Shown here: positions 43,287-52,904 of the stretch, in pieces
How the letters are laid out: each line of letters starts with the position of its first letter
Numbering within the stretch: position 1 is the first letter of the stretch
DNA from: Paenibacillus paridis
Lineage (GTDB): Bacteria; Bacillota; Bacilli; Paenibacillales; Paenibacillaceae
NCBI RefSeq assembly: GCF_006345825.1
Contig: NZ_VCIX01000069.1
Span: 1-64,000 of the forward strand
Length of the DNA stretch: 64,000 bases
Direction: 5' to 3'
Program-made: the position numbers and the translations under genes
Notes under the pieces: model-generated
The model's database searches: none
What the model was told of the DNA's origin: nothing
What the model saw: the letters and a program-made list of their open reading frames with translations, nothing else

Positions 43287-44342
43287 TTACTTCTGTGCTT
43301 CTTCAATAAAACGGTTGTCAAAAACCTCGGATACGTCAATTTTCTTGCGAATCGATTTGATCTCATATTGGAAATCGGCCGTTTTCTGCTGCTCGGCAAT
43401 GATTTCATCCGAAACTGGAATGCTGATTGATTTCGAACGAACGAAGATTGCCTCAATCAGTGCTTTGGGAACGCTGCGTTCCGCCGCATAACGGTCAAGC
43501 GCTTCATCCCAGTTGTCATTTTCCCATTTCAGCGTTTTATCCAACACTTTCAGATATAGGGTTACCAGCTCAGGATACTCATCCGCAAATTGTTTTCTGG
43601 CAATGTAGAACGATGGCGACAATACGCCAAGCTGCTCGCCGTCGGCCAGCACTCTTGCTTTGTCTTGCAGCGTGTTCAACGTAATATTCGGGTCCCACGT
43701 TGCCCATGCGTCAATCTTGCCTGATTCAAATGCCGGCTGCGCTTCATCCGGCTGCAATGGAATAATTTCCAAATCCGAAGACTTCAGTCCTGCGCCTTCC
43801 AAGCCGCGATACAAGAAATTGTAGGCGTTGCTGCCTTTGGCTACCGAAACCTTCTTGCCCTTCAAATCCGCAATCGTTTGAATTGCACTATCTTTCGGTA
43901 CAATAATCGCCACATTGTTTTTGCCTTCCAGCGCTTGCGAAATGACGGTGAATTTAATGTCGGCCGCTTGTGCCGCAATAATTGGCATATTGCCCAATCC
44001 CGCAAAATCAAGTCGGTTGGAAGCCATCGCCTCCGTCATCGGCGGCCCGCTTTGGAATTCAGCGAACTCGACCTTCACGCCCAGCTTGTCGAATTCCTCC
44101 TCGAACCATTTTTCCTCAATGGCTTTACCGAACAAACCGCCGCTGCCTTGATAACCAATCGTTACCGTCAAGCCTTTATACTTATCGGAACCAGCCTCTT
44201 CATTAGAAGACTTCTCATTGCCTGCTTTGTTGCCGCTTGCGTTATTGCCGCCGGACTTGTCATTTCCGTTCGCCGCGCAGCCGCTGATAAACACCGCCAT
44301 AATAATCATTGCTGCCGTAAGCCACCGTAATTGCCTCTTCAT
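43287..44342 (-). CDS. aliphatic-sulfonate ABC transporter substrate-binding lipoprotein (SsuA-like)
   Basis: 351-aa lipoprotein: signal with lipobox ISGC at about residues 19-22, Gly/Asn/Ser linker, then an NMT1/SsuA fold (about 60-345): GYQGSGGLFGKAIEEKWF, GLGNMPIIAAQAADI, VSVAKGSNAYNFLYRGLE and IDAWATWDPNI. Binds organosulfonates or related organosulfur compounds. Situated between the ATPase and the permeases. Confidence 0.9.
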   Translation of the reverse strand: MKRQLRWLTAAMIIMAVFISGCAANGNDKSGGNNASGNKAGNEKSSNEEAGSDKYKGLTVTIGYQGSGGLFGKAIEEKWFEEEFDKLGVKVEFAEFQSGPPMTEAMASNRLDFAGLGNMPIIAAQAADIKFTVISQALEGKNNVAIIVPKDSAIQTIADLKGKKVSVAKGSNAYNFLYRGLEGAGLKSSDLEIIPLQPDEAQPAFESGKIDAWATWDPNITLNTLQDKARVLADGEQLGVLSPSFYIARKQFADEYPELVTLYLKVLDKTLKWENDNWDEALDRYAAERSVPKALIEAIFVRSKSISIPVSDEIIAEQQKTADFQYEIKSIRKKIDVSEVFDNRFIEEAQK

Positions 44343-44392
44343 TCTCCATCTCTCCCCATCGCCTCTATATAGTGAAAAAACGAATAAACCGA

Positions 44393-45169
44393 TTAAATGC
44401 CCGCGCCTTCATCAATGTCGGGCCCCTCTACCTTCTCAAACTCACTCAGCACCTTATGGCGCAGCTCTTGAAACGCACTTCCCGACCTTTTCCTTGGATA
44501 AGGCAGATCAATCGGCAAAATATTTCGGATATGACCTGGCCGCGGATTCATAATAACAACCCGTTCGCCCAAAAATACCGCTTCATCCAAATCATGCGTG
44601 ACGAACAGCATCGTCGTCCGGTTCTTCTGCCAAATATCAAGCAGCACTTCCTGCATATGCGACCTAGTGAAAGCATCCAACGCGCCGAACGGCTCATCCA
44701 GCAGCAAAATATCAGGACTGCGCAGCAGCGCCCTTGCAATCGCCACGCGCTGGGCCATCCCGCCGGACAGCTCACGCGGATACGATTGCTCAAAGCCCTT
44801 CAGCCGAACGAGCTCAATGAGCTCATCCACACGCTGCCTCACCTCTGGCTTGCGGAGTGAAAGGTTTGCCGCAATGTTCTTCTCTACCGTCAGCCAAGGG
44901 AACAGCCGAGGCTCCTGAAAAATAAATCCCTTCTCGATGCTCGGACCGTCAATCGGCTTTCCATTCAGCAGCACCGTCCCTTCATAACGCGTATCGAGTC
45001 CGGCTACAATCTTAAGCAAAGTGCTCTTGCCGCAGCCGCTTGGACCGATAATCGTAATAAATTCTCCTTGCTTCACCTGAAGCCCGATTCGATTCAAGGC
45101 AATGACATCGCCCGATGGTGTCGCAAACGTCTTGTTCAGCTCCTGCACGACAAGCATCTCTGCAGCCAT
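44393..45169 (-). CDS. aliphatic-sulfonate ABC transporter ATP-binding protein (SsuB-like)
   Basis: About 258-aa ABC ATPase. ATG 45169 ([15 protein letters not shown]) is chosen over an upstream ATG at 45190 because GAGAGGAG lies eight bases before it. Walker [10 protein letters not shown], signature [15 protein letters not shown], Walker [13 protein letters not shown] and switch [13 protein letters not shown] are intact. First gene of the importer operon that continues through the binding protein, both permeases and the LLM monooxygenase. Confidence 0.93.
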   Translation of the reverse strand: MAAEMLVVQELNKTFATPSGDVIALNRIGLQVKQGEFITIIGPSGCGKSTLLKIVAGLDTRYEGTVLLNGKPIDGPSIEKGFIFQEPRLFPWLTVEKNIAANLSLRKPEVRQRVDELIELVRLKGFEQSYPRELSGGMAQRVAIARALLRSPDILLLDEPFGALDAFTRSHMQEVLLDIWQKNRTTMLFVTHDLDEAVFLGERVVIMNPRPGHIRNILPIDLPYPRKRSGSAFQELRHKVLSEFEKVEGPDIDEGAGI

Positions 45170-45464
45170 AGGAAAACTCCTCTCCAACATACAATATTAT
45201 TCGCACCCGTTTACTTGGTTTTATGTTAAAATAAAAAGACTTAACGTCTCGTTTGCGAATGGGGCTGTATCCGTCTCCTATTGGCAACGGCAGCCGTTTC
45301 GCGAAGATCAAGAAGCACTGCATATAGGCAGAGGCCTATCCTGTGTCCAATCTCCAAAAGGAACGTTAAATCTCCAGCGGTCTGGTCGATTTGTCCATAC
45401 ATATGCGGTTTTCACAAATTGAATATTAATTCGGTTTGTTATGTTGCTTATTTTGCCGCACCCC

Positions 45465-46103
45465 TCATGCTTTGTCAACTCTTTTTTTCGCTATCGGTCT
45501 GCGGCCTTCTTTCACCTCGAATAACCGGATCATCGCGTCGACATTCATATCGACAGGAACCTCATAATCAGGCGGCCTTTGCAGCGTCAAGCCTTGGATT
45601 AAGCTGACAAAATAAAAGGCCAGCTGAAGCGGGTCCTCATCGACAATGACACCCTTCTCTATGCCCTCCCGCATAATAGCCGCCACGGGATTCAAGTTTG
45701 TTGTAAACCGCTCCGTGATTGCTTTTTTGATATCCGGTGGCGTTGCTTCCGACAATCTTGCCGTATGCATCAGAATCGTAAACGCCCAGTTGGTTCGAAT
45801 TGATAGCCATGACGACATAATGACCCGCAGCTTCGAAATTGCATCTATATCCATCGCCGCTATCTCGGATACATACTTGCCGTAGGTCGTCTGTCCCGAA
45901 CGCAGCACTTCGCTAAATATTTCTTCCTTCGATGTAAAATAATGATAAACGTTGCCGACGCTGACATTCGCTTCCTTTGCAATATCCTGAATGCTCGTCA
46001 ATTGGAAGCCGTTTATCGCCATGACTTTCAGCGCACAATCCAAAATATGCTGCATCCGCTTCTCGCGCATGAGCTTGTCTTTCTCCACGTTTCTTGGCGA
46101 CAT
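45465..46103 (-). CDS. TetR/AcrR family transcriptional regulator
   Basis: 212 aa. Helix-turn-helix at about residues 15-60 (INGFQLTSIQDIAKEANVSV, GNVYHYFTSKEE). The C-terminal region resembles the tetracyclin-repressor-like ligand domain; C-terminus is basic. It sits 275 bp upstream of the sulfonate importer operon on the same strand, so control of that operon is possible, though no operator is clear. Start ATG with GGGGAAG-type weak ribosome site. Confidence 0.9.
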   Translation of the reverse strand: MSPRNVEKDKLMREKRMQHILDCALKVMAINGFQLTSIQDIAKEANVSVGNVYHYFTSKEEIFSEVLRSGQTTYGKYVSEIAAMDIDAISKLRVIMSSWLSIRTNWAFTILMHTARLSEATPPDIKKAITERFTTNLNPVAAIMREGIEKGVIVDEDPLQLAFYFVSLIQGLTLQRPPDYEVPVDMNVDAMIRLFEVKEGRRPIAKKRVDKA

Positions 46104-46314
46104 GCTGCTTCCCCTCGTTTCCCATCGCTTTTTTTGTTTTCACGGCCTGCCATTTTGCCATTATACCGAAGCATGCCCACATTCATCTACAGCTTTATCA
46201 ATGGAAATGACGATTTCCATCCTCCAAGGCAACTGTAACAAACGGATACAGCTATGTTATGGTATGCTAAAATAGTCCCCAAATTAGTCTCAACCTTTAT
46301 GAAGGAGCCTTCCT

Positions 46315-48141
46315 ATGTTTTTGAAAAAAAGCACCGTAACCAAAAATGGAAAAACCTATAGCTACTACAAAATCGTCGCCGCTTATAAAGCTGAAGATGG
46401 AAAAAATAAGCATCGCCTAATCAAACATGTGGGCCGCTTATCCGATCAAGAGGCAGAGGCTATGCGGCTCGTCCTGAAGGAGCAGCAGCGCCAAAGTAAG
46501 GCAACTTCGGGCCTCAATGAAAAAATAAGCCGCGAGCTGCTGGAGTCCTCCCTATTTGTACCAAAGGAAATCCAATCGCTCATCTACGCTCCGTACTCGC
46601 AGAAAGAGTGGAACGTTGCCGATTCAGACACGCTGATTATGGTACGCCAAGGCAGCGGCATGCTCTATATGAACGGGCGCAAGCATGAGCTGAAGCAGGA
46701 TACAGCCTTATTCTGCCATGCAGGCAGCGGCATGCATTTATTTAACGAAAATAACCAAACGCTTGAGCTCGATAAAATCACTTTTGACGTCGTCGGCGAG
46801 ACGGCAACCTTAAGCACAGAGCGGCAGTACTTTCGAAAGAAACTGGATTGGCCACAATTCGGAGAAATCCGGTTATCTTCCGCCTACCGTGCACACCAGC
46901 TTGTAAAACAGCTGAAGAAAGCGGCCACAGGCGAGCCGTATCGCCATTTGTTTCAAGCACAGCTGCTTTTCTACGAGCTGCTTCACCTTATTTTCCAAGA
47001 GGAGAGCTCCTCGCACCCGTTCGACAGCAAATCAACGATCGAGCACGCTGTTGCCTATATGCGAGAGCATTACCGGGAAGAGCTGTCTAGGGAACTTCTG
47101 GCGAGAATGCACAGGGTTAGTCCCTCCTACTTCTCCCGCATGTTCAAGAAAGAGAAAGGCACAAGCTTCGTCGAATATCTCACCCGTCTCCGCATTGAGA
47201 AGGCTAGAGAGCTGCTTCAGCTATCGAACGCCACAATCAGCAGCATCTCCAAGGAGGTTGGCATCAAGAACGAGTACTATTTCAGCCGCAAGTTCAAACA
47301 GCTCATTGGCGAGTCTCCTTCCGCCTACGCTAAGCGCCCTAAACAGTTTGTATCGCTTATCCCGAACGCGACCTCCTGTTTACTCACGCTTGGAATCGTA
47401 CCTAGGCTCGGCCATATCGATCCTTGGATGCTTGAGCATTACGGAAAAAAACTTTCGTTATCCGAGTTTCAACGCATCGACTGGTGGAGCCAGGAAAGCG
47501 AGGAACTTGTCTCTCACGCAAAACCCGATCTTATTTTGTGCTACATGGAGTCCCAAGGACTGGAATCGCTCCGGGAAATCGCTCCAGTTCTTCCCTTGGC
47601 ATACGATCAGATGAATTGGCGCGAGCAGTTTCGAATGATTGCCGACGCTGTGGGGAAACGCGAGTCGTGCGAGGGATGGCTTGCGCAATTCGATAGGCAG
47701 CTCGAAGATGCCCGCAAACAATTGGCTAAGCGAATCGGCGACTCTGAGACAGTAACCATTTTAAAGATTGTATCCGAAAAAATATACGTATACGGGGATT
47801 TGCGAAGCATGGGCGGACCGCTCATCTATCAAGGGCTGCAGCTTAAAGCGCCATCCATCGTGCAGGCGAATATCATTAATCAACGCAAGCTGAACGAATG
47901 GATTCCGCTTCAGGACTTGCCCGAATATGCCGGCGATCATATTATTTTGCATCATTATCCTTCGCACTGGGTGGAGCCCTCCGAACAGTTAGCCCATTCC
48001 AGCGTTTGGAAGTCGCTTCCTGCCGTCCAAAACAACCGGGTGTACGAAACAAACGCGGATATTTTCTACGGCTTCGACCCGCTCTCCCTATCCCTGCAGC
48101 TCAAGCTGCTTTTGGAGCACTTCACGTCACATTCATCGTGA
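46315..48141 (+). CDS. Btr-like AraC regulator fused to a siderophore-binding domain, with transposase-like N-terminus
   Basis: 608 aa. AraC-type double helix-turn-helix at about residues 240-345 (LARMHRVSPSYFSRMFKKEK and SKEVGIKNEYYFSRKFKQLI) followed by a periplasmic-binding-protein fold (about 345-605; PDLILCYMESQG). This is the layout of B. subtilis Btr, an iron-bacillibactin-sensing activator of siderophore uptake; here it precedes a siderophore-binding lipoprotein. A cupin-like arm domain spans about 85-170. The first 55-60 residues (MFLKKSTVTKNGKTYSYYKI, then HVGRLSDQEAEAMR) are foreign to Btr and resemble the N-terminus of IS4/IS1634-type transposases. The ribosome site GAAGGAGCC precedes that ATG, so the extension is translated. 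Btr itself is about 530 aa. Confidence 0.88.
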   Translation: MFLKKSTVTKNGKTYSYYKIVAAYKAEDGKNKHRLIKHVGRLSDQEAEAMRLVLKEQQRQSKATSGLNEKISRELLESSLFVPKEIQSLIYAPYSQKEWNVADSDTLIMVRQGSGMLYMNGRKHELKQDTALFCHAGSGMHLFNENNQTLELDKITFDVVGETATLSTERQYFRKKLDWPQFGEIRLSSAYRAHQLVKQLKKAATGEPYRHLFQAQLLFYELLHLIFQEESSSHPFDSKSTIEHAVAYMREHYREELSRELLARMHRVSPSYFSRMFKKEKGTSFVEYLTRLRIEKARELLQLSNATISSISKEVGIKNEYYFSRKFKQLIGESPSAYAKRPKQFVSLIPNATSCLLTLGIVPRLGHIDPWMLEHYGKKLSLSEFQRIDWWSQESEELVSHAKPDLILCYMESQGLESLREIAPVLPLAYDQMNWREQFRMIADAVGKRESCEGWLAQFDRQLEDARKQLAKRIGDSETVTILKIVSEKIYVYGDLRSMGGPLIYQGLQLKAPSIVQANIINQRKLNEWIPLQDLPEYAGDHIILHHYPSHWVEPSEQLAHSSVWKSLPAVQNNRVYETNADIFYGFDPLSLSLQLKLLLEHFTSHSS

Positions 48142-48197
48142 ATATCCGCCAGTATTGTGCATGGACGATGGGAAGCCTAGGTTGATACTATTCTCGT

Positions 48198-48212
48198 TGA
48201 GAATGATTATTA
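48198..48212. promoter_or_regulatory. Fur box
   Basis: TGAGAATGATTATTA fits the 7-1-7 Fur inverted repeat (TGATAATNATTATCA) closely, 19 bp before the siderophore-binding lipoprotein gene. Iron-dependent repression is expected. Confidence 0.75.
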
Positions 48213-48230
48213 ATCACAGGGAGGATCATC

Positions 48231-49241
48231 ATGCTTCATTTAAAAAGAACAGTTTCCGCGAGTCTTATCCTTATCTTAATTCTTGCCGCACTAGCCGCTT
48301 GCAGCAGCAATTCTGACAATAACGAGGGAACCACCCCGTCAGCTTCGCCAACCGGGACCGTTAACGAAAGCACAAATAATGAGGAAGCTGCCGCTCCCTC
48401 CGATACACGCATCGTCCAAACAGACAAAGGGGACATCACTGTTCCTGCCAATCCGCAGCGGATCGTCTCCGCTTATTATCACGGCACCTTGCTTGCTCTT
48501 GGCTTACAGCCAGTCGGCGCGAATAAGGAATGGTGGATGGGCAGTCCTTTTCTTGTAGAACAGGAGAAAACGATTGAGGATATCGGAGCGCCAACCTCAC
48601 TGGAGAAAGTGACCACTCTGGAGCCCGATCTCATTTTAATCAATGATTTTGACGTGGAAATATATGACCAGCTTGCCAAAATCGCTCCAACCGTGCATGT
48701 TCCTTACACCGCCTATAAAAATCCTAAAGAAGAAGTGAAGCTGTTCGGCGAGCTTCTGGGCAAGCAAGAGGAAGCTGCAAAATGGCTTTCAACCTATGAA
48801 CAAACGGCTGAAGCCGGCCGGGAGAAAATCAAGGCAGCCGTAGCTCCGGGTGAAACGGCGGTACTGGTCAATGTGAGGGAAAAGAAACTTTCTATTCTTG
48901 GCGACAACTATGGCCGTGGAGGCTATGCGATTTACGATGCTCTACAGCTCAAAGCGCCAACTATCGTACAGGAAGAGGTCATAGACAGCGGGCTTCAAAT
49001 TAAAGAAATTTCGCTAGAGGCTCTCCCGCAATATGCGGATGCCGACCATATCTTCATCTGCTTCAATGCAGGAACGGCACAGGAGGACATCGATAACATC
49101 CTGAATAACCCCGTTTGGCAAAATCTCCCTGCTGTTAAGAACGGAAATTTGCACATTCTGGATTACGACACCTATCTGCACTACGATCCGATCTCCATCG
49201 TTGGACAAATTGATTTAATAGCGGATATCCTCATCAAATAA
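48231..49241 (+). CDS. Fe3+-siderophore ABC transporter substrate-binding lipoprotein
   Basis: 336-aa lipoprotein: lipobox LAAC at about residues 20-23, acidic Ser/Thr linker, then a helical-backbone class III binding protein (FeuA/FhuD/YxeB type, about 60-335): IVSAYYHGTLLALGLQPVG, TTLEPDLILINDF and ADADHIFICFNAG. It captures a ferric siderophore at the surface; permease and ATPase genes are not adjacent, so they act from elsewhere. A Fur box and the upstream Btr-like activator indicate iron control. GGGAGGAT ribosome site. Confidence 0.93.
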   Translation: MLHLKRTVSASLILILILAALAACSSNSDNNEGTTPSASPTGTVNESTNNEEAAAPSDTRIVQTDKGDITVPANPQRIVSAYYHGTLLALGLQPVGANKEWWMGSPFLVEQEKTIEDIGAPTSLEKVTTLEPDLILINDFDVEIYDQLAKIAPTVHVPYTAYKNPKEEVKLFGELLGKQEEAAKWLSTYEQTAEAGREKIKAAVAPGETAVLVNVREKKLSILGDNYGRGGYAIYDALQLKAPTIVQEEVIDSGLQIKEISLEALPQYADADHIFICFNAGTAQEDIDNILNNPVWQNLPAVKNGNLHILDYDTYLHYDPISIVGQIDLIADILIK

Positions 49242-49247
49242 AAGAAA

Positions 49248-49291
49248 AGGGCGATTCCTCTAGGTCTTTGCAGACCTCTTGGAATCGCCCT
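49248..49291. terminator. bidirectional terminator
   Basis: AGGGCGATTCC (49248-49258) and GGAATCGCCCT (49281-49291) enclose a second hairpin AGGTCT/AGACCT (49262-49277). It lies between convergent genes and ends the siderophore-binding gene (plus) and the asparaginase gene (minus, T-run from the flanking A-rich bases). Confidence 0.85.
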
Positions 49292-49308
49292 ATCCTACTG
49301 TTGCTTGT

Positions 49309-51522
49309 TTATTTGCTATGAAGCAAGTTCATAATAACCGTAATCGCATCCGCTCTCGTAGCTGTTGCTTTTGGAGCAAAGACATTGCCGGTACGGCCTT
49401 GAATGATGCCTTTGTCACTCACAGCCTTAATCGCGCCCATCGCCCATGCAGGAATGTCCTTGTTATCGGCGAAGCCTGTCGTTGCATTTGGATCCAAAGT
49501 CAGACCCGCGCCGCTTGCAATCATCGATACCATTTCCATTCTCAAAATGTTGCTGCTTGGTCGGAAAGTGCCATCCGGATAACCGCTAATAATTTCTTCT
49601 TTAACCGCACGCGCAACGGCTTCCTTCGCCCAATCCGCGATTTTGGCATTATCGGTAAAGGCAAGCGCAGCACCCTCGCCTTCGGCCTTCAATGCGCCCA
49701 TCAGCATGACAGAGAATTCTGCCCGCGTTACCGTGTTGTTCGGTTTGAACGTTCCGTCTACATATCCCTTCACGATACCTGCAGCTACCGCTTCTTTAAT
49801 CGCGGCCTCTGCCCAGTGTCCTGAAATATCCGTAAACGAGATCGGATCAACCTTCTTCTCTACCGCGAATACCGCGAACTTCGTGAAGTGATCAGAGGTA
49901 ACGGTAATGTGATTGCCGTTAACGGTACCACCCATCTCAACCCATTGCTTCTTCGTTTCATCGTAGTAGAATACGGAAGCCGTTTGGCCCTCCTTAATCA
50001 AGGTCGTATCGAACTTAAAGGTCAGCGTAGCCGGAACCAAGAAGTTCGCTGAAATCGTCTTGAGAATTTCGAAGATCGGCGATAACAGCAGGCTTGTCGA
50101 ATCTACGATGCCGCCATTGCCTATCAATTTCTCAATGGAAAGCTCCATTTGCTCCTTCGTAGCACCAGCCGGTATGGATACCGTCACACTGTCATCAAGC
50201 CCCAATGTGCCGGAGTTTCCTGCCCCAATCGTCACTTTGCCAGGAGTTGATACGCTGCCTCCCGATCCGCCTGTCGGAGGCGTCGTAGGCGGTGTTGTCG
50301 GAGGCGTCGTTGGTGGCGTCTCTTCTGCATCAACCGTAATATCCTGTGTGCCTACCGTTTCAAACCAGCTCTTCACTTGATTGAAATCACTGGAGAATGC
50401 AAGCGATAGCATCAGCATAATGCGGGCATGCTGCGCGTTCAGGTTGTCGCCGGCAATAATGCCATTGCCGCCGCCCGTAATGGTGCCTGAACCCGTTCTT
50501 GTCGTGGAGACGAACGTTACGCCATGGTCTTTAATCGCCGCAGAGCGCGCAGCGCTCATTTGGGACGAAATTCCTGCCGCACCGGTTCCTGCAGTAACGA
50601 TACCCTTAGCTCCATCTTCTACCGAGGCACGGATGGCTCCGCCGCCAGCTTCCTGATAGCTGTACACAATTTCAACTTTCGGAAGGCTGTCCTTGGAAAT
50701 TGTCTTCAAGTTGAAAGGCGTTTTCCAGTCAGCTTGACCCGCTTTCAATGCACGAGCATTCAAGCGGTAAATACGCACTCCCGGATCATCCACATAACCG
50801 AGTGCTCCGAACATTGGCGTTTCAAATGTGTCCATACGGTGGGCATTTGATTTTGTCACTTCACGCGCTGCTTGAATAACATCATTCAGCATAACGACCG
50901 TGCCGTACCACTTTGTCTTGCCGCTGCCTGCAACCTTGATCGCTTGATAAAGGTTGGCTGGGCCATCTGTGCCGATTACATCCCAAGGTCTCATCGCACC
51001 TGTGACCACTACCGGCTTCTCGCTTTGCACCGTCAGATCCAAGAAGTAAGCAATCTCTTCCATCGTATCGGTACCCGTAGTAACAACAGCACTATCATAA
51101 ATTTCAAGCGCTGCGTCAACCGCTAGAGATAAGTCGTAAAGCTCTTTCATCGAATAGCCGCCGGAGCCTTTGTTGCCGAATTGGAACGTGGATACGTCCG
51201 CAATTTTTTCTTTACCCGGCAATTGGGCTACCATGTCGGCCATCAAAAAAGTTCCTGCAGCATAGTTCTGAAAGTTCGTTTTATCATCGTTTCTAGCTTT
51301 GCCTGCAATCGTGCCTCCCGTTGCCACAACAATTACATTCGGCAGCGGTGAGGTCTTATGCTCTTCCGACAAGGCTGGAATATTGAAAGTAGGCAGCTCC
51401 GGTGCTGCTACCTCAGCGCGGACTGAGCTGGCATAGCCAGTCAGTATCGTGCTGAGGAGCGCCACTATGAGGAGAGGAATGAAAATTTTCTTTGTTGTAT
51501 TTGAATGGCTTGTTTGGGTCAT
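49309..51522 (-). CDS. secreted type II asparaginase with C-terminal SLH domains
   Basis: 737 aa. Signal peptide (about residues 1-36), type II L-asparaginase (about 60-385) with catalytic Thr in VVATGGTIAGKARNDD (about 66-81) and TTGTDTMEEIAYFLDLTV (second Thr-Asp pair, about 143-160), Pro/Thr linker TTPPTTPPTTPP (about 400), a beta domain (about 430-555), then three SLH copies (about 565-737; DISGHWAEAAIKEAVAAG and GYPDGTFRPSSNILRMEMVS). It would hydrolyse asparagine at the cell surface to aspartate and ammonia. It follows a second, SLH-less paralogue by 20 bp in the same direction. The catalytic domains are about 85 percent alike by eye. Confidence 0.92.
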   Translation of the reverse strand: MTQTSHSNTTKKIFIPLLIVALLSTILTGYASSVRAEVAAPELPTFNIPALSEEHKTSPLPNVIVVATGGTIAGKARNDDKTNFQNYAAGTFLMADMVAQLPGKEKIADVSTFQFGNKGSGGYSMKELYDLSLAVDAALEIYDSAVVTTGTDTMEEIAYFLDLTVQSEKPVVVTGAMRPWDVIGTDGPANLYQAIKVAGSGKTKWYGTVVMLNDVIQAAREVTKSNAHRMDTFETPMFGALGYVDDPGVRIYRLNARALKAGQADWKTPFNLKTISKDSLPKVEIVYSYQEAGGGAIRASVEDGAKGIVTAGTGAAGISSQMSAARSAAIKDHGVTFVSTTRTGSGTITGGGNGIIAGDNLNAQHARIMLMLSLAFSSDFNQVKSWFETVGTQDITVDAEETPPTTPPTTPPTTPPTGGSGGSVSTPGKVTIGAGNSGTLGLDDSVTVSIPAGATKEQMELSIEKLIGNGGIVDSTSLLLSPIFEILKTISANFLVPATLTFKFDTTLIKEGQTASVFYYDETKKQWVEMGGTVNGNHITVTSDHFTKFAVFAVEKKVDPISFTDISGHWAEAAIKEAVAAGIVKGYVDGTFKPNNTVTRAEFSVMLMGALKAEGEGAALAFTDNAKIADWAKEAVARAVKEEIISGYPDGTFRPSSNILRMEMVSMIASGAGLTLDPNATTGFADNKDIPAWAMGAIKAVSDKGIIQGRTGNVFAPKATATRADAITVIMNLLHSK

Positions 51523-51542
51523 AACCGTACTCCTCTCAAAAA

Positions 51543-52904
51543 TTATGGCGTCACCGGTGCTGTTTCAGGTGTTGGTTCTGTCGTCACAGGCTCTGTTACG
51601 ACATCTGTTGCCGCTGGAACCTCTACTTCAGGAGTCGGCTCAGTTACAACAGGCTCAACAATCGGCTCTTCAACCGATGTGCTCAGTACTGTGTTTTCAT
51701 CAACCGAAATTTCAACATCTTGCGTACCAAACGTTGTGAACCAGCTTCTGATCTTACTTACATCGTTAGTGAATGCAAGTGACAGCAACAGCATCATACG
51801 GGCATGTGCCGCATTCAAGTTGTCTCCGCCAATTACGCTGCCGCTTCCGCTATCATAGATAGAACCAGAGCCCGTTCTAGTCGTCGATACGAATACTACG
51901 CCTTTATCTCTGATTGCGGCTGTGCGAGCTGTACTTAGAGCTGACGAAATACCGCCTGCGCCTGTACCTGCTGTTACAATTCCTTTAGCGCCGTCTTCTA
52001 CAAGTCCGCGAATAGCGCCGCCGCCTGCTTCTTGATAGCTATATACGATTTCGACCTTAGGAAGGCTGTCTTTAGAAATGGTTTTAAGATCGAATGGTGA
52101 AGCCCATGCTGCTGTACCTGCTTTAGCTGCTCTTGCAGGAGCACGGTAAATACGAACAGCTGGATCATCTACGTAACCAAGTGCACCAAACATTGGAGCA
52201 TCAAAGGTATCATTGCGGTGAGCGTTTGTTTTGGTAACTTCACGAGCCGCATAAATCACGTCGTTAAGCATAACTACTGTGCCAAACCATTTTGTTTTCG
52301 CGCTGCCTGCTACTTTAATCGCTTGATAAAGGTTGGCAGGACCATCTGTACCGATAACATCCCATGGTCTCATCGCACCCGTAACTACGACTGGTTTTTC
52401 GCTGCGAACCGTAAGATCAAGGAAGTAAGCAATCTCTTCCATCGTATCTGTACCTGTTGTTACCACAGCGCTGTCGTAAATTTCAAGCGCAGCGTCAACA
52501 GCTAGCGACAGGTCGTAAAGCTCTTTCATTGTGTATCCGCCTGATCCTTTGTTTCCGAATTGGAAAGTCGAAACGTCGGCAATTTTATTTTTACCAGGCA
52601 GTTGGGCTACCATATCAGCCATAAGGAAAGTTCCCGCTGCGTAGTTTTGGAAATTTGTTTTATCATCATTTCTTGCTTTACCTGCAATTGTACCGCCAGT
52701 TGCAACTACGATAACATTAGGAAGAGCGGAAGTTTTTTGCTCATCTGTCAGAGCAGGAATGTTAAAGGTAGGTAATTGTGGCGCTTCCTCTGCGCGAACA
52801 AAATCCGTTCTCGCCAGCACTCCAACCATTGCTGCTAGCAGTGAGAGTACTAATAATGGAATAAGAACCTTTTTCGCCATCTCGCTTTTTACCATTTGTG
52901 TCAT
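51543..52904 (-). CDS. secreted type II asparaginase (no anchor)
   Basis: 453 aa. Signal segment (about residues 1-35), type II asparaginase domain (about 60-385) with the same catalytic motifs VVATGGTIAGKARNDD and TTGTDTMEEIAYF, then a Pro/Thr/Glu/Val-rich tail (about 400-453; EEPIVEPVVTEPTPEVEVP) ending at the point where the downstream paralogue continues into its SLH part. No SLH here, so it is probably released. GGAGGAG ribosome site. First gene of the pair; it is more AT-rich than its paralogue. Confidence 0.9.
   Translation of the reverse strand: MTQMVKSEMAKKVLIPLLVLSLLAAMVGVLARTDFVRAEEAPQLPTFNIPALTDEQKTSALPNVIVVATGGTIAGKARNDDKTNFQNYAAGTFLMADMVAQLPGKNKIADVSTFQFGNKGSGGYTMKELYDLSLAVDAALEIYDSAVVTTGTDTMEEIAYFLDLTVRSEKPVVVTGAMRPWDVIGTDGPANLYQAIKVAGSAKTKWFGTVVMLNDVIYAAREVTKTNAHRNDTFDAPMFGALGYVDDPAVRIYRAPARAAKAGTAAWASPFDLKTISKDSLPKVEIVYSYQEAGGGAIRGLVEDGAKGIVTAGTGAGGISSALSTARTAAIRDKGVVFVSTTRTGSGSIYDSGSGSVIGGDNLNAAHARMMLLLSLAFTNDVSKIRSWFTTFGTQDVEISVDENTVLSTSVEEPIVEPVVTEPTPEVEVPAATDVVTEPVTTEPTPETAPVTP

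Noticed and set aside
46315..46490. Remnant insertion sequence at the start of the Btr-like gene
   Set aside because: No terminal inverted repeats or further transposase sequence were seen; the segment is in frame and translated with the regulator, so a fusion is the better reading.
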